Source: Litoreibacter sp. (GTDB lineage Bacteria > Pseudomonadota > Alphaproteobacteria > Rhodobacterales > Rhodobacteraceae). Taken from it: a stretch of 40,305 nucleotides of DNA. Position numbers and translations under genes: made by a program. Under the pieces are notes generated by a model that saw only the letters and a list, made by a program, of their open reading frames with translations, made no database searches and was not told where the DNA came from. Shown one piece after another: positions 1 to 11,773 of this stretch (position 1 is its first letter; the number at the start of each line of letters is the position of its first letter). The stretch is from NCBI GenBank assembly GCA_026710325.1, contig JAPORH010000159.1, positions 1 to 40,305 on the forward strand. The letters run 5' to 3'.

Positions 1-100
1 TCTGGGTGTTCCATGAAACGTGCCCTCACAGCCTTCAACAACACGATTTATATAGGAAATATTATAAAAGGGACAGCAAAATCAGCGGATTACTTGGGGA

Positions 101-493
101 ATGTGGGTTGAGGCCTATCAAGAGTTCATCGACATCAACGGCTTTGTCGACAACAACCTTGCGGGCGCGCTGAATTCAAATCTGGCATTCTACCGTGGCC
201 TAGCCTCAAACCCAGAATTTCGGACCATGGACGAAAGCACCATGTTCGAACAGGTCTATCAGCAAGCTGAGCAAATTCGCAAAGATATGGTCGACTGGAC
301 GATGAATTTCTCCGTCCTTGCATATAGCGTGCTCAGCCTTGAGGAAATGCAGGACTATATCGACAGCTCCGCCAGCGAGGCCGGGCAGGTGCTCAACAGC
401 GCGTTGTTTGCAGGCTTTGACCAAGTTTTTGAATATCACAGCTACGAGCTGGGTCGGGCGATGGCCGAATTTATGGCTGGTGACGAGACATGA
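101..493 (+). CDS. DUF2059-like protein, N-terminal half missing
   Basis: The 130-residue product resembles the C-terminal half of the DUF2059 proteins common in Rhodobacterales, with the segments GALNSNLAFYRGL, SEAGQVLNSALFAGFD and a final MAGDET. Family members are normally about 250 residues or more, with a signal peptide and a first repeat-like half. Here an in-frame stop (65-67) lies 33 bases before the ATG, and the other two upstream frames show nothing like the missing half. The sequence before the ATG is AT-rich, and the only purine-rich run (GGGGA) touches the start codon, so translation would be poor. It is most likely a 5'-truncated remnant. A short independent gene is possible. 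Function of the family is unknown to me. Confidence 0.5.
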   Translation: MWVEAYQEFIDINGFVDNNLAGALNSNLAFYRGLASNPEFRTMDESTMFEQVYQQAEQIRKDMVDWTMNFSVLAYSVLSLEEMQDYIDSSASEAGQVLNSALFAGFDQVFEYHSYELGRAMAEFMAGDET

Positions 494-497
494 GGGC

Positions 498-526
498 TTG
501 ACCGAACGCGGGATCTGACGCATATG
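498..526 (+). promoter_or_regulatory. sigma-70-type promoter candidate for rplU-rpmA
   Basis: TTGACC (498-503), a 17-base spacer and CATATG (521-526) form a promoter-like pair just after the preceding stop codon. It would give a 5' leader of about 130 bases before rplU. The -35 match is good and the -10 is weak, which is common for ribosomal promoters of this order. Inferred from motif and position only. Confidence 0.4.
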
Positions 527-661
527 CGCGTCTCCGGCGTTGGTCGGATTTATTTGAAACAGACGCTCCGATCCGGGGGCGCGCTGTCCGAGGTAAGGCA
601 AAGCCTTTAAGAACGCCGCATTTGCGGGACCACAGGACGCGGTAGACAAAAGGAATGCGAT

Positions 662-1351
662 ATGTTCGCGGTTCTAAAAACCGGCGGCAAGCAATACAAA
701 GTCGTCTCTGGCGACGTTTTGCGTGTCGAGAAACTGGACGCCGCTGCTGGCGAAAAAGTTCAATTCAACGAAATTTTGATGGTTGGCGACAAAATTGGCG
801 CTCCGCTTGTGGACGATGCAGGCGTTCAGGCCGAAGTTATCGACCAGATCAAAGGCGAGAAGACGATCAATTTCGTCAAGCGTCGTCGTAAGCACTCCTC
901 CAAGCGCACCAAGGGCCATCGCCAACAACTGACGCTGCTGCGCGTAACCGACATCTTGGAAAAAGGCGCAGGTAAATCCGGCGTGAAAGCCGCAGTTGGC
1001 GGCGCTGGCGTTTCTGTAGCAGCACTTGCTGCGGCAGAGCCCAAGAAAGCGGCGCCTAAGAAGGCTGCAAAAAAAGCAGAGCCCAAGGCGGAGGCTCCTA
1101 AGAAAGAAGCAGCCCCTAAGAAGGCAGCCCCCAAGAAGGACGCAGCCGCTGGCGCGGACGACTTGAAAGAGCTGTCCGGCGTTGGACCGGCTCTGGAGAA
1201 GAAGTTGCACGAGAATAGCGTGACCACCTTCGCGCAAATCGCAGCATGGACGGAAGCCGACGTTGCTGCTATGGACGAGAAACTGAACTTCAAAGGCCGT
1301 ATCGAGCGTGAAGGCTGGATCGCTCAGGCCCAAGAGAAGATCAAAGGCTAA
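662..1351 (+). CDS. rplU: 50S ribosomal protein L21 with C-terminal helix-hairpin-helix extension
   Basis: Residues 1 to about 103 are a complete L21, the 23S rRNA-binding protein of the large subunit, beginning [15 protein letters not shown] linker of about 55 residues rich in Ala, Lys and Pro follows, with recurring AAPKK units. The last 65 residues (from about 162) carry [17 protein letters not shown], a helix-hairpin-helix-like fold also seen in other Rhodobacterales proteins. The total of 229 residues is more than twice the usual L21 length. A ribosome-binding site (AAAGGAAT) precedes the ATG. rpmA follows after 12 bases, the normal L21-L27 arrangement. The role of the tail is unknown; extra nucleic-acid contact is an inference. 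Confidence 0.95.
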   Translation: MFAVLKTGGKQYKVVSGDVLRVEKLDAAAGEKVQFNEILMVGDKIGAPLVDDAGVQAEVIDQIKGEKTINFVKRRRKHSSKRTKGHRQQLTLLRVTDILEKGAGKSGVKAAVGGAGVSVAALAAAEPKKAAPKKAAKKAEPKAEAPKKEAAPKKAAPKKDAAAGADDLKELSGVGPALEKKLHENSVTTFAQIAAWTEADVAAMDEKLNFKGRIEREGWIAQAQEKIKG

Positions 1352-1363
1352 GGAGAGACCGAG

Positions 1364-1633
1364 ATGGCACATAAAAAAGCAGGCGGCTCATCCCGTAACG
1401 GGCGCGACTCAGCTGGGCGCCGCCTTGGCGTAAAGAAATTTGGCGGCGAGACCGTCATCCCGGGCAACATCATCGTGCGTCAGCGCGGCACTGTCAAATG
1501 GCCGGGCGAGGGTGTTGGCATGGGCAAAGACCACACGATTTTCGCGACCGTCGAAGGCAATGTGAAATTTCACAAAGGCCTGAAGGGCCGCACCTTCGTC
1601 TCCGTCCTCCCAGCTGTGGAGGCCGCCGAGTAA
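1364..1633 (+). CDS. rpmA: 50S ribosomal protein L27
   Basis: The 89-residue product matches L27 over its whole length, starting [16 protein letters not shown] and carrying the conserved core [11 protein letters not shown]27 sits near the peptidyl-transferase centre, where its N-terminal tail reaches the tRNA ends. The N-terminus begins directly with the MAHKK form, so no processed leader of the Firmicutes type is present. A GGAGAG ribosome-binding site lies in the short gap after rplU, and a strong terminator follows 27 bases after the stop, so rplU-rpmA looks like a two-gene unit. Confidence 0.97.
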   Translation: MAHKKAGGSSRNGRDSAGRRLGVKKFGGETVIPGNIIVRQRGTVKWPGEGVGMGKDHTIFATVEGNVKFHKGLKGRTFVSVLPAVEAAE

Positions 1634-1660
1634 GCCGAAAGCTTCAAAGCATCATTTTGA

Positions 1661-1689
1661 GGGGATCGGTGAAAACCGGTCCCCTTTTT
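1661..1689 (+). terminator. intrinsic terminator after rpmA
   Basis: GGGGATCGGT (1661-1670), loop GAAA and ACCGGTCCCC (1675-1684) form a 10-pair stem with one U-G wobble, followed directly by TTTTT (1685-1689). It ends the rplU-rpmA transcript and separates it from the acetyltransferase gene. Confidence 0.9.
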
Positions 1690-1711
1690 CGTTTGACCTA
1701 AGGAGAAGGCC

Positions 1712-2269
1712 ATGAGCATTCGCAGCCTTCCAACCCTCACTGGACCTCGCGTCCGATTGCGTGCCCCGGAACTACAGGATTGGGCAGGGCGCTTCGCGCT
1801 TGGCAATACGCCGGAACTGCATCGCATGTTTGGCGGGGAGCCCACGCAATTTCGCGAGTTGACCGAAGATGCCGCAAAGTCCTGGGTCGACAAACAGATG
1901 CAGGAAAGATTTGCCTGGGTGATTGAGCTTGAGGGGCGCTTGATCGGCTCAGTCCGGCTGCACAGCGTAAATTACGCAGACCACCGCGCTGTCTTGGCCA
2001 TTGGCATTCTTGATGTTGAAAGCCTAGGAAAAGGCTTGGGTGCCGAGGCAATTGAGCTGGTCGCCAAACATGCATTCGGGCCAATGGGTTTGCATCGAAT
2101 TTCGCTCCGCGTACTCGACTTCAACGCACGCGCGATCGCAGCTTACCGGAAGGTGGGTTTCGTAGAAGAGGGGCGAGAGCGCGAAAGCGCTTTAATTGAT
2201 GGTGCATGGCATGACGACATCCTGATGGGCTTGTTGCCATGCGATTTGAACGCGGCAGTAGCGGCATGA
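1712..2269 (+). CDS. GNAT-family N-acetyltransferase, RimJ/RimL type
   Basis: A 185-residue acetyl-CoA-dependent acetyltransferase. The N-terminal strand LTGPRVRLRAPELQDW is typical of the RimJ/RimL group. The acetyl-CoA loop is degenerate (ESLGKGLGAEAIELV), and the C-terminal motif NARAIAAYRKVGFVEEG is characteristic. This group acetylates ribosomal protein N-termini, amino-acid amines or small molecules, so the substrate cannot be read from sequence. A clear AGGAGAAGG ribosome-binding site lies 5 bases before the ATG. The stop overlaps the start of the next gene (ATGA), indicating translational coupling to the exporter. Confidence 0.85.
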   Translation: MSIRSLPTLTGPRVRLRAPELQDWAGRFALGNTPELHRMFGGEPTQFRELTEDAAKSWVDKQMQERFAWVIELEGRLIGSVRLHSVNYADHRAVLAIGILDVESLGKGLGAEAIELVAKHAFGPMGLHRISLRVLDFNARAIAAYRKVGFVEEGRERESALIDGAWHDDILMGLLPCDLNAAVAA

Positions 2270-2864
2270 GCGTCGCTGCCACCAGCTTTGCGCTCTTTGC
2301 GGCGAGTCAGGTCGGCACGCCTGGCCCCGCCAATATGGCGCTTCTGGCAACTGGCGCGCGCTACGGTTTTCGCGCAGCTTTGCCGTTTGTGGCGGGCGTC
2401 GCCCTTGGAAAGCAGTTGGTGATTTGGCCTGTCGGTTACGGGTTGATGCAGTTGGCCGATGGCGCACCTTGGCTGTTTGATACGCTGAAATGGGTATCCG
2501 CTGCCTATATTATCTGGCTCGCCTGGCGCGTTGCCAATTTGCGGCTTGATACAGACGCAAAAGTGCAGGCACCCGGTTTTTTGGCGGGTTTGATCGTGCA
2601 TCCATTGAACCCAAAAGCCTGGGCGATGATCACTGCCGGATTTACTGCGTTTACTGCCCCAGAAACGCCCGTTTTTCAGGCCACATTAACCATCGCGGCG
2701 ATATTGCTGGCGGTTCAAGTGGTTTTGCATCCGCTCTGGACCTATGGCGGTGAACGGCTCGCCCGCACCGTCGCAGGGACCCCGCGAGAGCGGTATTTGA
2801 TGTGGAGCTTGGCGGCCCTGACTGTCGCCACTGTCGTGTTTGTGTTGTTTGGAGGAGCAACGTT

Positions 2865-2868
<4 letters not shown>
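2266..2868 (+). CDS. LysE/RhtB-family amino-acid exporter
   Basis: A 200-residue membrane protein of the LysE superfamily, with about six hydrophobic segments, the N-terminal signature GTPGPANMALLATGARYGF and the mid-protein HPLNPKAWAMI. These proteins export amino acids or related metabolites across the inner membrane. I chose the ATG at 2266, which overlaps the preceding stop as ATGA, over an in-frame ATG at 2239 that lies inside the acetyltransferase gene and would add nine polar residues. Its own stop overlaps the next acetyltransferase start in the same way. The exported substrate is not evident. Confidence 0.85.
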
Positions 2869-5672
<2,804 letters not shown>

Positions 5673-5714
5673 CCCTCCATTAAACTGTCACATGAACCCG
5701 TTAGGCCTGAGACA

Positions 5715-6980
5715 ATGAAAGACTTCGAAGATATTCCAGCGTTGATGAACGACATCGGGGCGCGTGCCAAAGCTGCGGCGACCACATTGGCTACGGCTTC
5801 GGCAGAGCGCAAACATGCAGCTTTGATCGGTGCAGCTGACGCTGTTTGGGCCAACCGTGCAGACATCATCGAGGCCAATAAGCGCGATCTGGAATATGGC
5901 CAAAGCAAAGGGCTGAGCCCGGCGATGATGGATCGGCTCATGCTGGATGAAGACCGTATTCGCGGCATCGTCGATGGCTTGCGTGCCGTGGCCGAGCAAA
6001 AAGACCCCGTTGGGGAAGTGATATCCGAGTGGGACCGGCCCACAGGGCTGCATATCAAGCGTGTGCGGACCCCGCTCGGTGTGATTGGAGTGATCTATGA
6101 AAGCCGACCCAATGTGACGGCGGATGCGGGCGCGCTGTGCCTCAAATCAGGCAATGCGGTTATCTTACGAGGCGGCTCGGAGAGTTTTCACAGCTCCGGC
6201 GCTATTCACCGCGCATTGCAGACAGGCCTCGCGCAGGCAGGTCTTCCCGAAGACGCGGTACAGCTTGTACCCACACGGGATCGAGCAGCCGTCTCAGAGA
6301 TGCTGACGGCCACTGATTTCATAGACGTTATTGTACCGCGCGGTGGAAAGGGGCTGGTTGGCCTCGTTCAGCGAGAAGCGAGGGTGCCCGTCTTTGCTCA
6401 TCTTGAAGGGATCGTACACATCTATATCGACAAGGCGGCCGATCTGCAGAAGACGCTGAATGTTGTTCTGAACGCCAAGACGCGGCGCACGGGCATTTGC
6501 GGTGCTGCGGAATGCCTGTTGATTCATCAGGACGTCGTCGAAAGCATCGGGCGGCCCGTCCTCGCCGAACTGAAAGAGGCTGGGGTTTTGATTGAGGCTG
6601 ATGTGGCCTTGCATGATTTCTCCGGCGTGACACCGGCCACAGATGAAGGCTGGGGCCGGGAGTATCTCGACATGGCGATTGCAGCGAAAGTTGTGCCCGA
6701 CATCGACGCAGCAATGACGCATATCCGCACCTATGGGTCCAACCATACCGATTGTATCATGACAGAAGATCAATCCGCGGCTGACCGGTTCACGCATGAG
6801 CTGGATAGCGCAATTCTGATGCACAATGCCTCGACCCAGTTTGCGGATGGAGGCGAGTTTGGCATGGGTGCCGAAATTGGCATAGCCACAGGTAAAATGC
6901 ATGCGCGCGGGCCAGTGGGCGCAGAGCAGCTGACCAGCTTCAAGTATGTGGTCACCGGTGATGGCACGGTCCGCGCATGA
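5715..6980 (+). CDS. proA: gamma-glutamyl phosphate reductase
   Basis: Second proline enzyme: NADPH-dependent reduction of gamma-glutamyl phosphate to glutamate semialdehyde. It is an aldehyde-dehydrogenase-fold protein of 421 residues, the usual length. Visible motifs are [21 protein letters not shown], the VPRGGKGL segment and [11 protein letters not shown], which contains the catalytic Cys at about residue 262. The end is [20 protein letters not shown], as in the family. The stop overlaps the next start by four bases (ATGA). Confidence 0.96.
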   Translation: MKDFEDIPALMNDIGARAKAAATTLATASAERKHAALIGAADAVWANRADIIEANKRDLEYGQSKGLSPAMMDRLMLDEDRIRGIVDGLRAVAEQKDPVGEVISEWDRPTGLHIKRVRTPLGVIGVIYESRPNVTADAGALCLKSGNAVILRGGSESFHSSGAIHRALQTGLAQAGLPEDAVQLVPTRDRAAVSEMLTATDFIDVIVPRGGKGLVGLVQREARVPVFAHLEGIVHIYIDKAADLQKTLNVVLNAKTRRTGICGAAECLLIHQDVVESIGRPVLAELKEAGVLIEADVALHDFSGVTPATDEGWGREYLDMAIAAKVVPDIDAAMTHIRTYGSNHTDCIMTEDQSAADRFTHELDSAILMHNASTQFADGGEFGMGAEIGIATGKMHARGPVGAEQLTSFKYVVTGDGTVRA

Positions 6981-8149
6981 GCCGCGACATTCCTGATAAC
7001 CTTGTTCGACGCGCGGGCTTTCCTGCCTCGGTCAGTCGCGCGGTGACAACGCCGCTGCAGCCATCTGTCGTCTATGCCTCGCCCGACCCGGACACGCTCG
7101 ACGCGCAATATGAGGGTAGGGCGCAAGGCTACACCTATTCGCGCGAAGGGCATCCGAATGCGAGCGTTCTCGCCCAGAAAATCGACGCGCTGGAAGGCGC
7201 AGAAGTTGGGTTGATCACTTCGACCGGCATGTCTGCGGTCGCGGCCACTATGTTGGGGCTTTTGAGCAAAGGCGATCATATCATCGGTGGCAACCAGCTT
7301 TATGGCCGGTCGCTTCGCATGCTTACGCAGGAGTTGCCACGCTACGGGATAAACCACACGCTAGTCGATCCGACCGATGCATCGGCAGTTGCTGCTGCCA
7401 TCACGCCCGAGACAAAGCTCATTCTTGTTGAGGTCGTATCCAACCCAACCCTGCGGGTTGCGGATATGGAGGGGATCTCGGCGCTCGCAAAGGACCGCGG
7501 CCTTATTCTCGCCGTCGACAACACATTCACAACGCCACGCGCTTATCGACCCTTTGATCATGGCGCAGATGTCGTGATCCATTCGATCACCAAACTGCTC
7601 GCCGGTCATTCCGACGCGATGCTGGGCTACGTCGCCGCGCGCGATCCGGCGCACCGTAAAGCGCTGGAGGACACGATTGTCACCCTTGGCCTATCGGGCA
7701 GCCCCTATGATGCCTGGATGGCGGAGCGTGGGTTGATGTCTTTTCATCTGCGATATGACCGCGCTGAAGAAAATGCAGAGCTACTGGCTGAGCATCTGGT
7801 AGGCCTCGGCGCGCAGGTGCTTTACCCGGGGCGGCCAGATCATCCCGATCACAACCGGGCAGGGGCACTTCTTGGCCCCCGTTTTGGAAATATGGTGAGC
7901 TTCACGATAGAAGGCGGACGTGAAGCGGCCAACCGCTTGACCCGCGCCATGCCGGAGATGGCCTTCGCGCCAACCCTCGGCGACATCGGCACAACGGTAA
8001 GCCATGCAGCATCGTCGTCTCACAGAGGACTAACGCCCGAAGGGCGCGCGGCGCTTGGAATTACGGAAGGGTTTTTCCGGGTCTCTGTGGGTGTCGAAGA
8101 TATCGAATTGCTCAAAAGCGAATTCAGCAAAGGGTTTGCGGCATTGTGA
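6977..8149 (+). CDS. Cys/Met-metabolism PLP enzyme, cystathionine beta-lyase-like
   Basis: A 390-residue fold-type I PLP enzyme of the trans-sulfuration family. It shows [18 protein letters not shown], the [10 protein letters not shown] phosphate-binding region, [14 protein letters not shown] and the PLP-binding [13 protein letters not shown], with the Schiff-base lysine at about residue 206. The C-terminal [14 protein letters not shown] and [12 protein letters not shown] are also typical. Cystathionine beta-lyase, gamma-synthase or methionine gamma-lyase activity cannot be separated by eye. In this order a lyase of this type often follows proA. It overlaps proA by four bases and phoR by four bases (GTGA). 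Confidence 0.85.
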   Translation: MSRDIPDNLVRRAGFPASVSRAVTTPLQPSVVYASPDPDTLDAQYEGRAQGYTYSREGHPNASVLAQKIDALEGAEVGLITSTGMSAVAATMLGLLSKGDHIIGGNQLYGRSLRMLTQELPRYGINHTLVDPTDASAVAAAITPETKLILVEVVSNPTLRVADMEGISALAKDRGLILAVDNTFTTPRAYRPFDHGADVVIHSITKLLAGHSDAMLGYVAARDPAHRKALEDTIVTLGLSGSPYDAWMAERGLMSFHLRYDRAEENAELLAEHLVGLGAQVLYPGRPDHPDHNRAGALLGPRFGNMVSFTIEGGREAANRLTRAMPEMAFAPTLGDIGTTVSHAASSSHRGLTPEGRAALGITEGFFRVSVGVEDIELLKSEFSKGFAAL

Positions 8150-9189
8150 GCACGTGGGACGCAAAACCGATCCTTGCGGGTATCCCGCTGCCGGTGATGC
8201 TGATCGACGACTCGCACCGCATTTTCATGACCAATCCAAGCCTGCTGGAGCTGTTTGGCTATGACCCCGGCGGCATGAACGCGGTGACGCTGTTGCGCCA
8301 GGCCCCCGTGTTGGCAGCCATGGATACGGCATTGCGTGACATCACACCGGCGACAGCGCGGTTTTTGTTTAACGGCCTGTCGGGCGAGGTGTCTTACCAA
8401 TTCAAAGCCTCGCCGCTCGAAGAGGGAGGCCGGGTCGTTGGCGCCGTGCTAAGCTTCGAGGATCGCAGCCAAGCCGAAGAGTCCGAGACGATCCGGCGCG
8501 ATTTTGTTGCCAATATCTCCCATGAGCTGCGCACGCCACTAACAGCCCTGACAGGCTTCATCGAGACGTTGCGCACGTCCGCGCGCGATGACCCCGACGC
8601 GCGCGAGCGGTTCTTGGGGATCATGGAGAACGAAGCCATGCGGATGAATCGTATGGTTACCGATCTTCTTTCTCTCAGCAGAGTTCAGGCTGATGAGCGG
8701 GTACGTCCACGCGAGCGGGCCAATGTAAGTGCTGTCTTGCGATCGGTCATCGCGACGCTCGAAGGCAAGCTGAAAGATGCAAACGTTACGGTGGATGCAA
8801 AAGGAATTGAGGGCTCCGCCGAAATTCTAGGGGATCAGGACCAGCTGACGCAGCTATTCCTCAACCTTATCGAGAACGCGATCAAATATGGCGGGCCGGA
8901 CCGAACCATTACAGTCGAGCTTTCTGAAATCGATCGCGACCATACGCTGCGCACCCCCGCCTACAGAATCGATGTCAAAGATCAGGGCGAGGGAATCGAT
9001 GTGTTACATCTGCCCAGGCTCACCGAACGATTTTACCGTGTAGACGACCATAGAAGCCGTGAAATGGGGGGCACCGGGCTTGGTTTGTCTATTGTAAAGC
9101 ATATCGTAAATCGTCATCGCGGAAGACTTAAAATCAATTCAGAACAAGGTGTTGGAAGCGTTTTCTCGACGATTCTCCCGCGCGCCTGA
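8146..9189 (+). CDS. phoR: PhoR-type sensor histidine kinase, soluble form
   Basis: A 347-residue sensor kinase of the phosphate regulon. An N-terminal PAS-like region (about 10-105) is followed by the dimerisation and phosphoacceptor domain with FVANISHELRTPL (His at about 126). The ATPase domain carries NLIENAIKYG, DQGEGID and GGTGLGLSIV. No hydrophobic segment long enough to span the membrane is visible, so it is predicted to be cytoplasmic, sensing phosphate through the Pst transporter and PhoU. The start is GTG, overlapping the previous stop as GTGA. It lies immediately upstream of the Pho box and pstS, with its response regulator PhoB at the end of the cluster. Confidence 0.88.
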   Translation: MSTWDAKPILAGIPLPVMLIDDSHRIFMTNPSLLELFGYDPGGMNAVTLLRQAPVLAAMDTALRDITPATARFLFNGLSGEVSYQFKASPLEEGGRVVGAVLSFEDRSQAEESETIRRDFVANISHELRTPLTALTGFIETLRTSARDDPDARERFLGIMENEAMRMNRMVTDLLSLSRVQADERVRPRERANVSAVLRSVIATLEGKLKDANVTVDAKGIEGSAEILGDQDQLTQLFLNLIENAIKYGGPDRTITVELSEIDRDHTLRTPAYRIDVKDQGEGIDVLHLPRLTERFYRVDDHRSREMGGTGLGLSIVKHIVNRHRGRLKINSEQGVGSVFSTILPRA

Positions 9190-9204
9190 ACGGCAATTTG
9201 TCTG

Positions 9205-9237
9205 CTGTCATAAAACTCTTACAAAACTGTCACAAAA
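9205..9237 (+). promoter_or_regulatory. Pho box (three tandem 11-bp PhoB half-sites)
   Basis: Three adjacent 11-base units, CTGTCATAAAA (9205-9215), CTCTTACAAAA (9216-9226) and CTGTCACAAAA (9227-9237), match the period and consensus of PhoB-binding sites. They lie 82 bases before pstS. This predicts phosphate-starvation induction of the pst-phoU-phoB operon by the PhoB encoded here. Confidence 0.9.
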
Positions 9238-9319
9238 GGCCAGCGTGCGGTGCGTAGCAGTGCCGCCATAAGGTCGGCCGAGGGGGCTGACCGAGACACT
9301 AAATTGAGGGAGTGACTTT

Positions 9320-10303
9320 ATGTCGTTCATCAAAACTGCTGCTTCTGCTGCCCTTCTGGTCGCCGCTGCATCTTCCGTTGCAACTGCGCGCGACCAAATC
9401 CGCATCGTGGGCTCCTCCACGGTTTTCCCTTTCTCCACCGCTGTTGCTGAGCAATTCGGACGCTCCACAGATTTCCAGACACCAGTCGTTGAATCCACTG
9501 GTTCCGGTGGTGGCATGAAATTGTTCTGCGCCGGTGTCGGCACCGAGCATCCAGACATCACCAACGCATCGCGCCGCATGAAGTCGACCGAATTCGCCCT
9601 GTGCCAAGAAAACGGTGTCACAGACATCACCGAAGCCGTGATCGGCTATGACGGCATCGTCGTCGCCAACGCAAAAGGTGGCCCTGTGTTCTCCCTGACA
9701 CGCGAGCAGATCGTGACCGCACTGGCCTCCAACGGCCCGCTGCCAACAATGTGGAACGAGGTTGATCCTTCTCTGCCACCGCTGAAAATCGAAGTCCTTG
9801 GCCCTCCACCCTCATCCGGCACACGTGACGCGTTTCAAGAGCTTGTCATGGAAGAAGGCTGCGAAGGCGCAGGCATCGAATGTGACGGCATCGGCATCCG
9901 CGAAGACGGCGCCTATATCGAAGCTGGCGAAAACGACAACCTGATCGTATCTAAACTGAAAGCCAACCCGAACGCTCTCGGCGTCTTCGGCTTCTCTTTC
10001 CTTGACCAAAACGCAGACGCGCTGCAAGGCTCGACTGTCGACGGCGTTGAGCCAACTTTCGACAACATTGCTGCTGGCGACTATCCGGTCTCCCGCTCGC
10101 TGTATTTCTACATCAAGCAAGCCCATGTTGGCGTCATCCCAGGCATCCAGGAATTCGGTGTCGAATTCATGTCAGAAGAGGCCGCCGGGGAAGAGGGCTA
10201 CCTGGTCGACAAAGGCCTGATCCCACTGCCAGAAGACATGTTTGAAACTGTCTCCGGCAACGTGGCATCTCTGTCGCCTATGACCGGGAAAGAGTGGGAC
10301 TAA
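9320..10303 (+). CDS. pstS: phosphate ABC transporter substrate-binding protein
   Basis: A periplasmic phosphate-binding protein of 327 residues. It has a signal peptide (MSFIKTAASAALLVAAASS, predicted cleavage near VATA-RD) and the ligand-loop segments IVGSSTVFPFSTAVAEQFG, STGSGGGMKLFC and PPSSGTRDAFQELV. A GGGAG ribosome-binding site precedes the ATG. The gene stands directly behind the Pho box and is separated from pstC by a strong hairpin, which should leave pstS as the most abundant segment of the transcript. Codon choice is noticeably biased towards C-ending codons, in keeping with high expression. Confidence 0.95.
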   Translation: MSFIKTAASAALLVAAASSVATARDQIRIVGSSTVFPFSTAVAEQFGRSTDFQTPVVESTGSGGGMKLFCAGVGTEHPDITNASRRMKSTEFALCQENGVTDITEAVIGYDGIVVANAKGGPVFSLTREQIVTALASNGPLPTMWNEVDPSLPPLKIEVLGPPPSSGTRDAFQELVMEEGCEGAGIECDGIGIREDGAYIEAGENDNLIVSKLKANPNALGVFGFSFLDQNADALQGSTVDGVEPTFDNIAAGDYPVSRSLYFYIKQAHVGVIPGIQEFGVEFMSEEAAGEEGYLVDKGLIPLPEDMFETVSGNVASLSPMTGKEWD

Positions 10304-10324
10304 TCCCATCTTGATTTAACTGAC

Positions 10325-10353
10325 ACGCGGGGCGGTCATCGCCCCGCGTTTTT
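10325..10353 (+). terminator. hairpin terminator/attenuator between pstS and pstC
   Basis: ACGCGGGGCG (10325-10334), loop GTCAT and CGCCCCGCGT (10340-10349) make a perfect 10-pair stem running into TTTTT. Because pstC follows only 32 bases later with no new Pho box, this is more likely a partial terminator and 3'-stabiliser of pstS mRNA than an operon end. Confidence 0.85.
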
Positions 10354-10385
10354 ACGCGGAACTACAAGGACTTGCCGGGGGGCAT

Positions 10386-11762
10386 ATGTTCGGTCTCACT
10401 TTAATAGCCGTTTTTGCGCTTGGCCTAGCGATGTTCCTGACCGCCCGAAACCGTGCGGTCGCGCTCGCGGGCGATGCGCCGCAAATGCTGCATTCACGCC
10501 CAAATTATCACGGGCTCTTGGCGTTCCTAATGGCCACTGTTGCCGGTATGGCAGTGCTGATTGTCGCTTGGACGCTTTGGGGTGCCTGGATTGAAAGCCG
10601 CTTTGTCGCCCACATCCTTGAGGCGCAACCGGAGCTGAGCCCGATCCAGTTCGAGCTTGTTTTGAGTGACGCACGCGCGATCGCAGAGGGCGGAATTGCA
10701 TCGACCACCGACGCGCTGCGCGAACAAATCGCGACCGAAATCGGCGGCCAGACGGCATTGCATCATTACGGCACCATGATCCTGTCACTGATTGCGGCGG
10801 CTCTGGCAGGCGCGTGGTGCTTGAAATCCGCCCATGTCGGTTGGCGCGCCCGCAACCGCTCAGAGTCAATCATCCTGCGCCTCTTGGCCCTTATGGCCGT
10901 TATCGCGGTTGCGACGACCGCTGGTATCGTGCTGTCGCTGATCTTTGAGACGCTGAATTTCTTCAACAAGATCGATTGGCAGGTTCACAAGTTCCTGTTT
11001 GGCACCACGTGGTCGCCACTCTCTGGTGTTCAAGAAGGCAAGCTCGACGCGGATAAGGTAGGCGCAATCCCGCTGTTTGCAGGCACCTTGCTGATCACAA
11101 TTATCGCGATGTTAGTGGCCACGCCCATTGGCCTGTTTGCCGCGATATATCTCTCTGACTTCGCCTCTGCTCGCACTCGTGCCTGGGCCAAGCCGATGAT
11201 GGAGATCCTCGCCGGTATTCCAACCGTGGTTTACGGCTTCTTCGCCGCCATTACACTCGCTCCGTTCTTGCGCAATAGCGGGGAAAGCATTGGCCTTTCC
11301 ATCGCGTCTGAGAGCGCTCTCGCAGCGGGCATCGTGATGGGGATCATGATCATTCCTTTCGTGTCTTCCCTGTCCGATGATGTGATCAACGCGGTACCGC
11401 AATCACTCCGTGACGGCTCCTACGGGCTCGGCGCAACCAAAGCCGAAACCATTCGTCAGGTCGTTTTGCCTGCAGCGCTGCCCGGGATTGTATCGGCAGT
11501 TCTACTAGGGATCTCCCGCGCCGTGGGCGAGACGATGATCGTGGTGATGGCTGCAGGGCAGGGGGCGAACCTGACCGCCAACCCGTTGGAGGCTGTAACG
11601 ACCGTGACGGTGCAGATCGTCATGCTCATCACCGGCGATACCGAGGCTGCGACGGCAGCAGGACCGGCCTTCACACTGGGCTTCACCCTCTTCTGTGTCA
11701 CACTTTTGATGAACGTGGTCGCGCAACGCATCGTGCGCAAATACCGCGAACTTTACGACTAG
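10386..11762 (+). CDS. pstC: phosphate ABC transporter permease PstC
   Basis: An inner-membrane permease subunit of the high-affinity phosphate transporter, 458 residues. The C-terminal permease core starts at about residue 227 (AIPLFAGTLLITIIAMLVAT). It contains the ATPase-contact loop VPQSLRDGSYGLGATKAETI and AVGETMIVVMAAG. The first 200 residues add about three hydrophobic segments with a hydrophilic loop of about 70 residues; such N-terminal extensions are usual for alphaproteobacterial PstC. A GGGGGG run precedes the ATG. pstA follows after 11 bases. Confidence 0.93.
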   Translation: MFGLTLIAVFALGLAMFLTARNRAVALAGDAPQMLHSRPNYHGLLAFLMATVAGMAVLIVAWTLWGAWIESRFVAHILEAQPELSPIQFELVLSDARAIAEGGIASTTDALREQIATEIGGQTALHHYGTMILSLIAAALAGAWCLKSAHVGWRARNRSESIILRLLALMAVIAVATTAGIVLSLIFETLNFFNKIDWQVHKFLFGTTWSPLSGVQEGKLDADKVGAIPLFAGTLLITIIAMLVATPIGLFAAIYLSDFASARTRAWAKPMMEILAGIPTVVYGFFAAITLAPFLRNSGESIGLSIASESALAAGIVMGIMIIPFVSSLSDDVINAVPQSLRDGSYGLGATKAETIRQVVLPAALPGIVSAVLLGISRAVGETMIVVMAAGQGANLTANPLEAVTTVTVQIVMLITGDTEAATAAGPAFTLGFTLFCVTLLMNVVAQRIVRKYRELYD

Positions 11763-11773
11763 GGGCTCCGATC

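Noticed and set aside
674-1372. Minus-strand 232-codon frame opposite rplU
   Set aside because: It is the shadow of the Ala/Lys-rich L21 gene; its low-complexity Leu/Cys-rich content reflects the repetitive linker codons.
5681-5700. CTGTCACATGA before proA as a Pho half-site
   Set aside because: Only one unit is present with no 11-base neighbour, and proA belongs to the obgE-proB unit.
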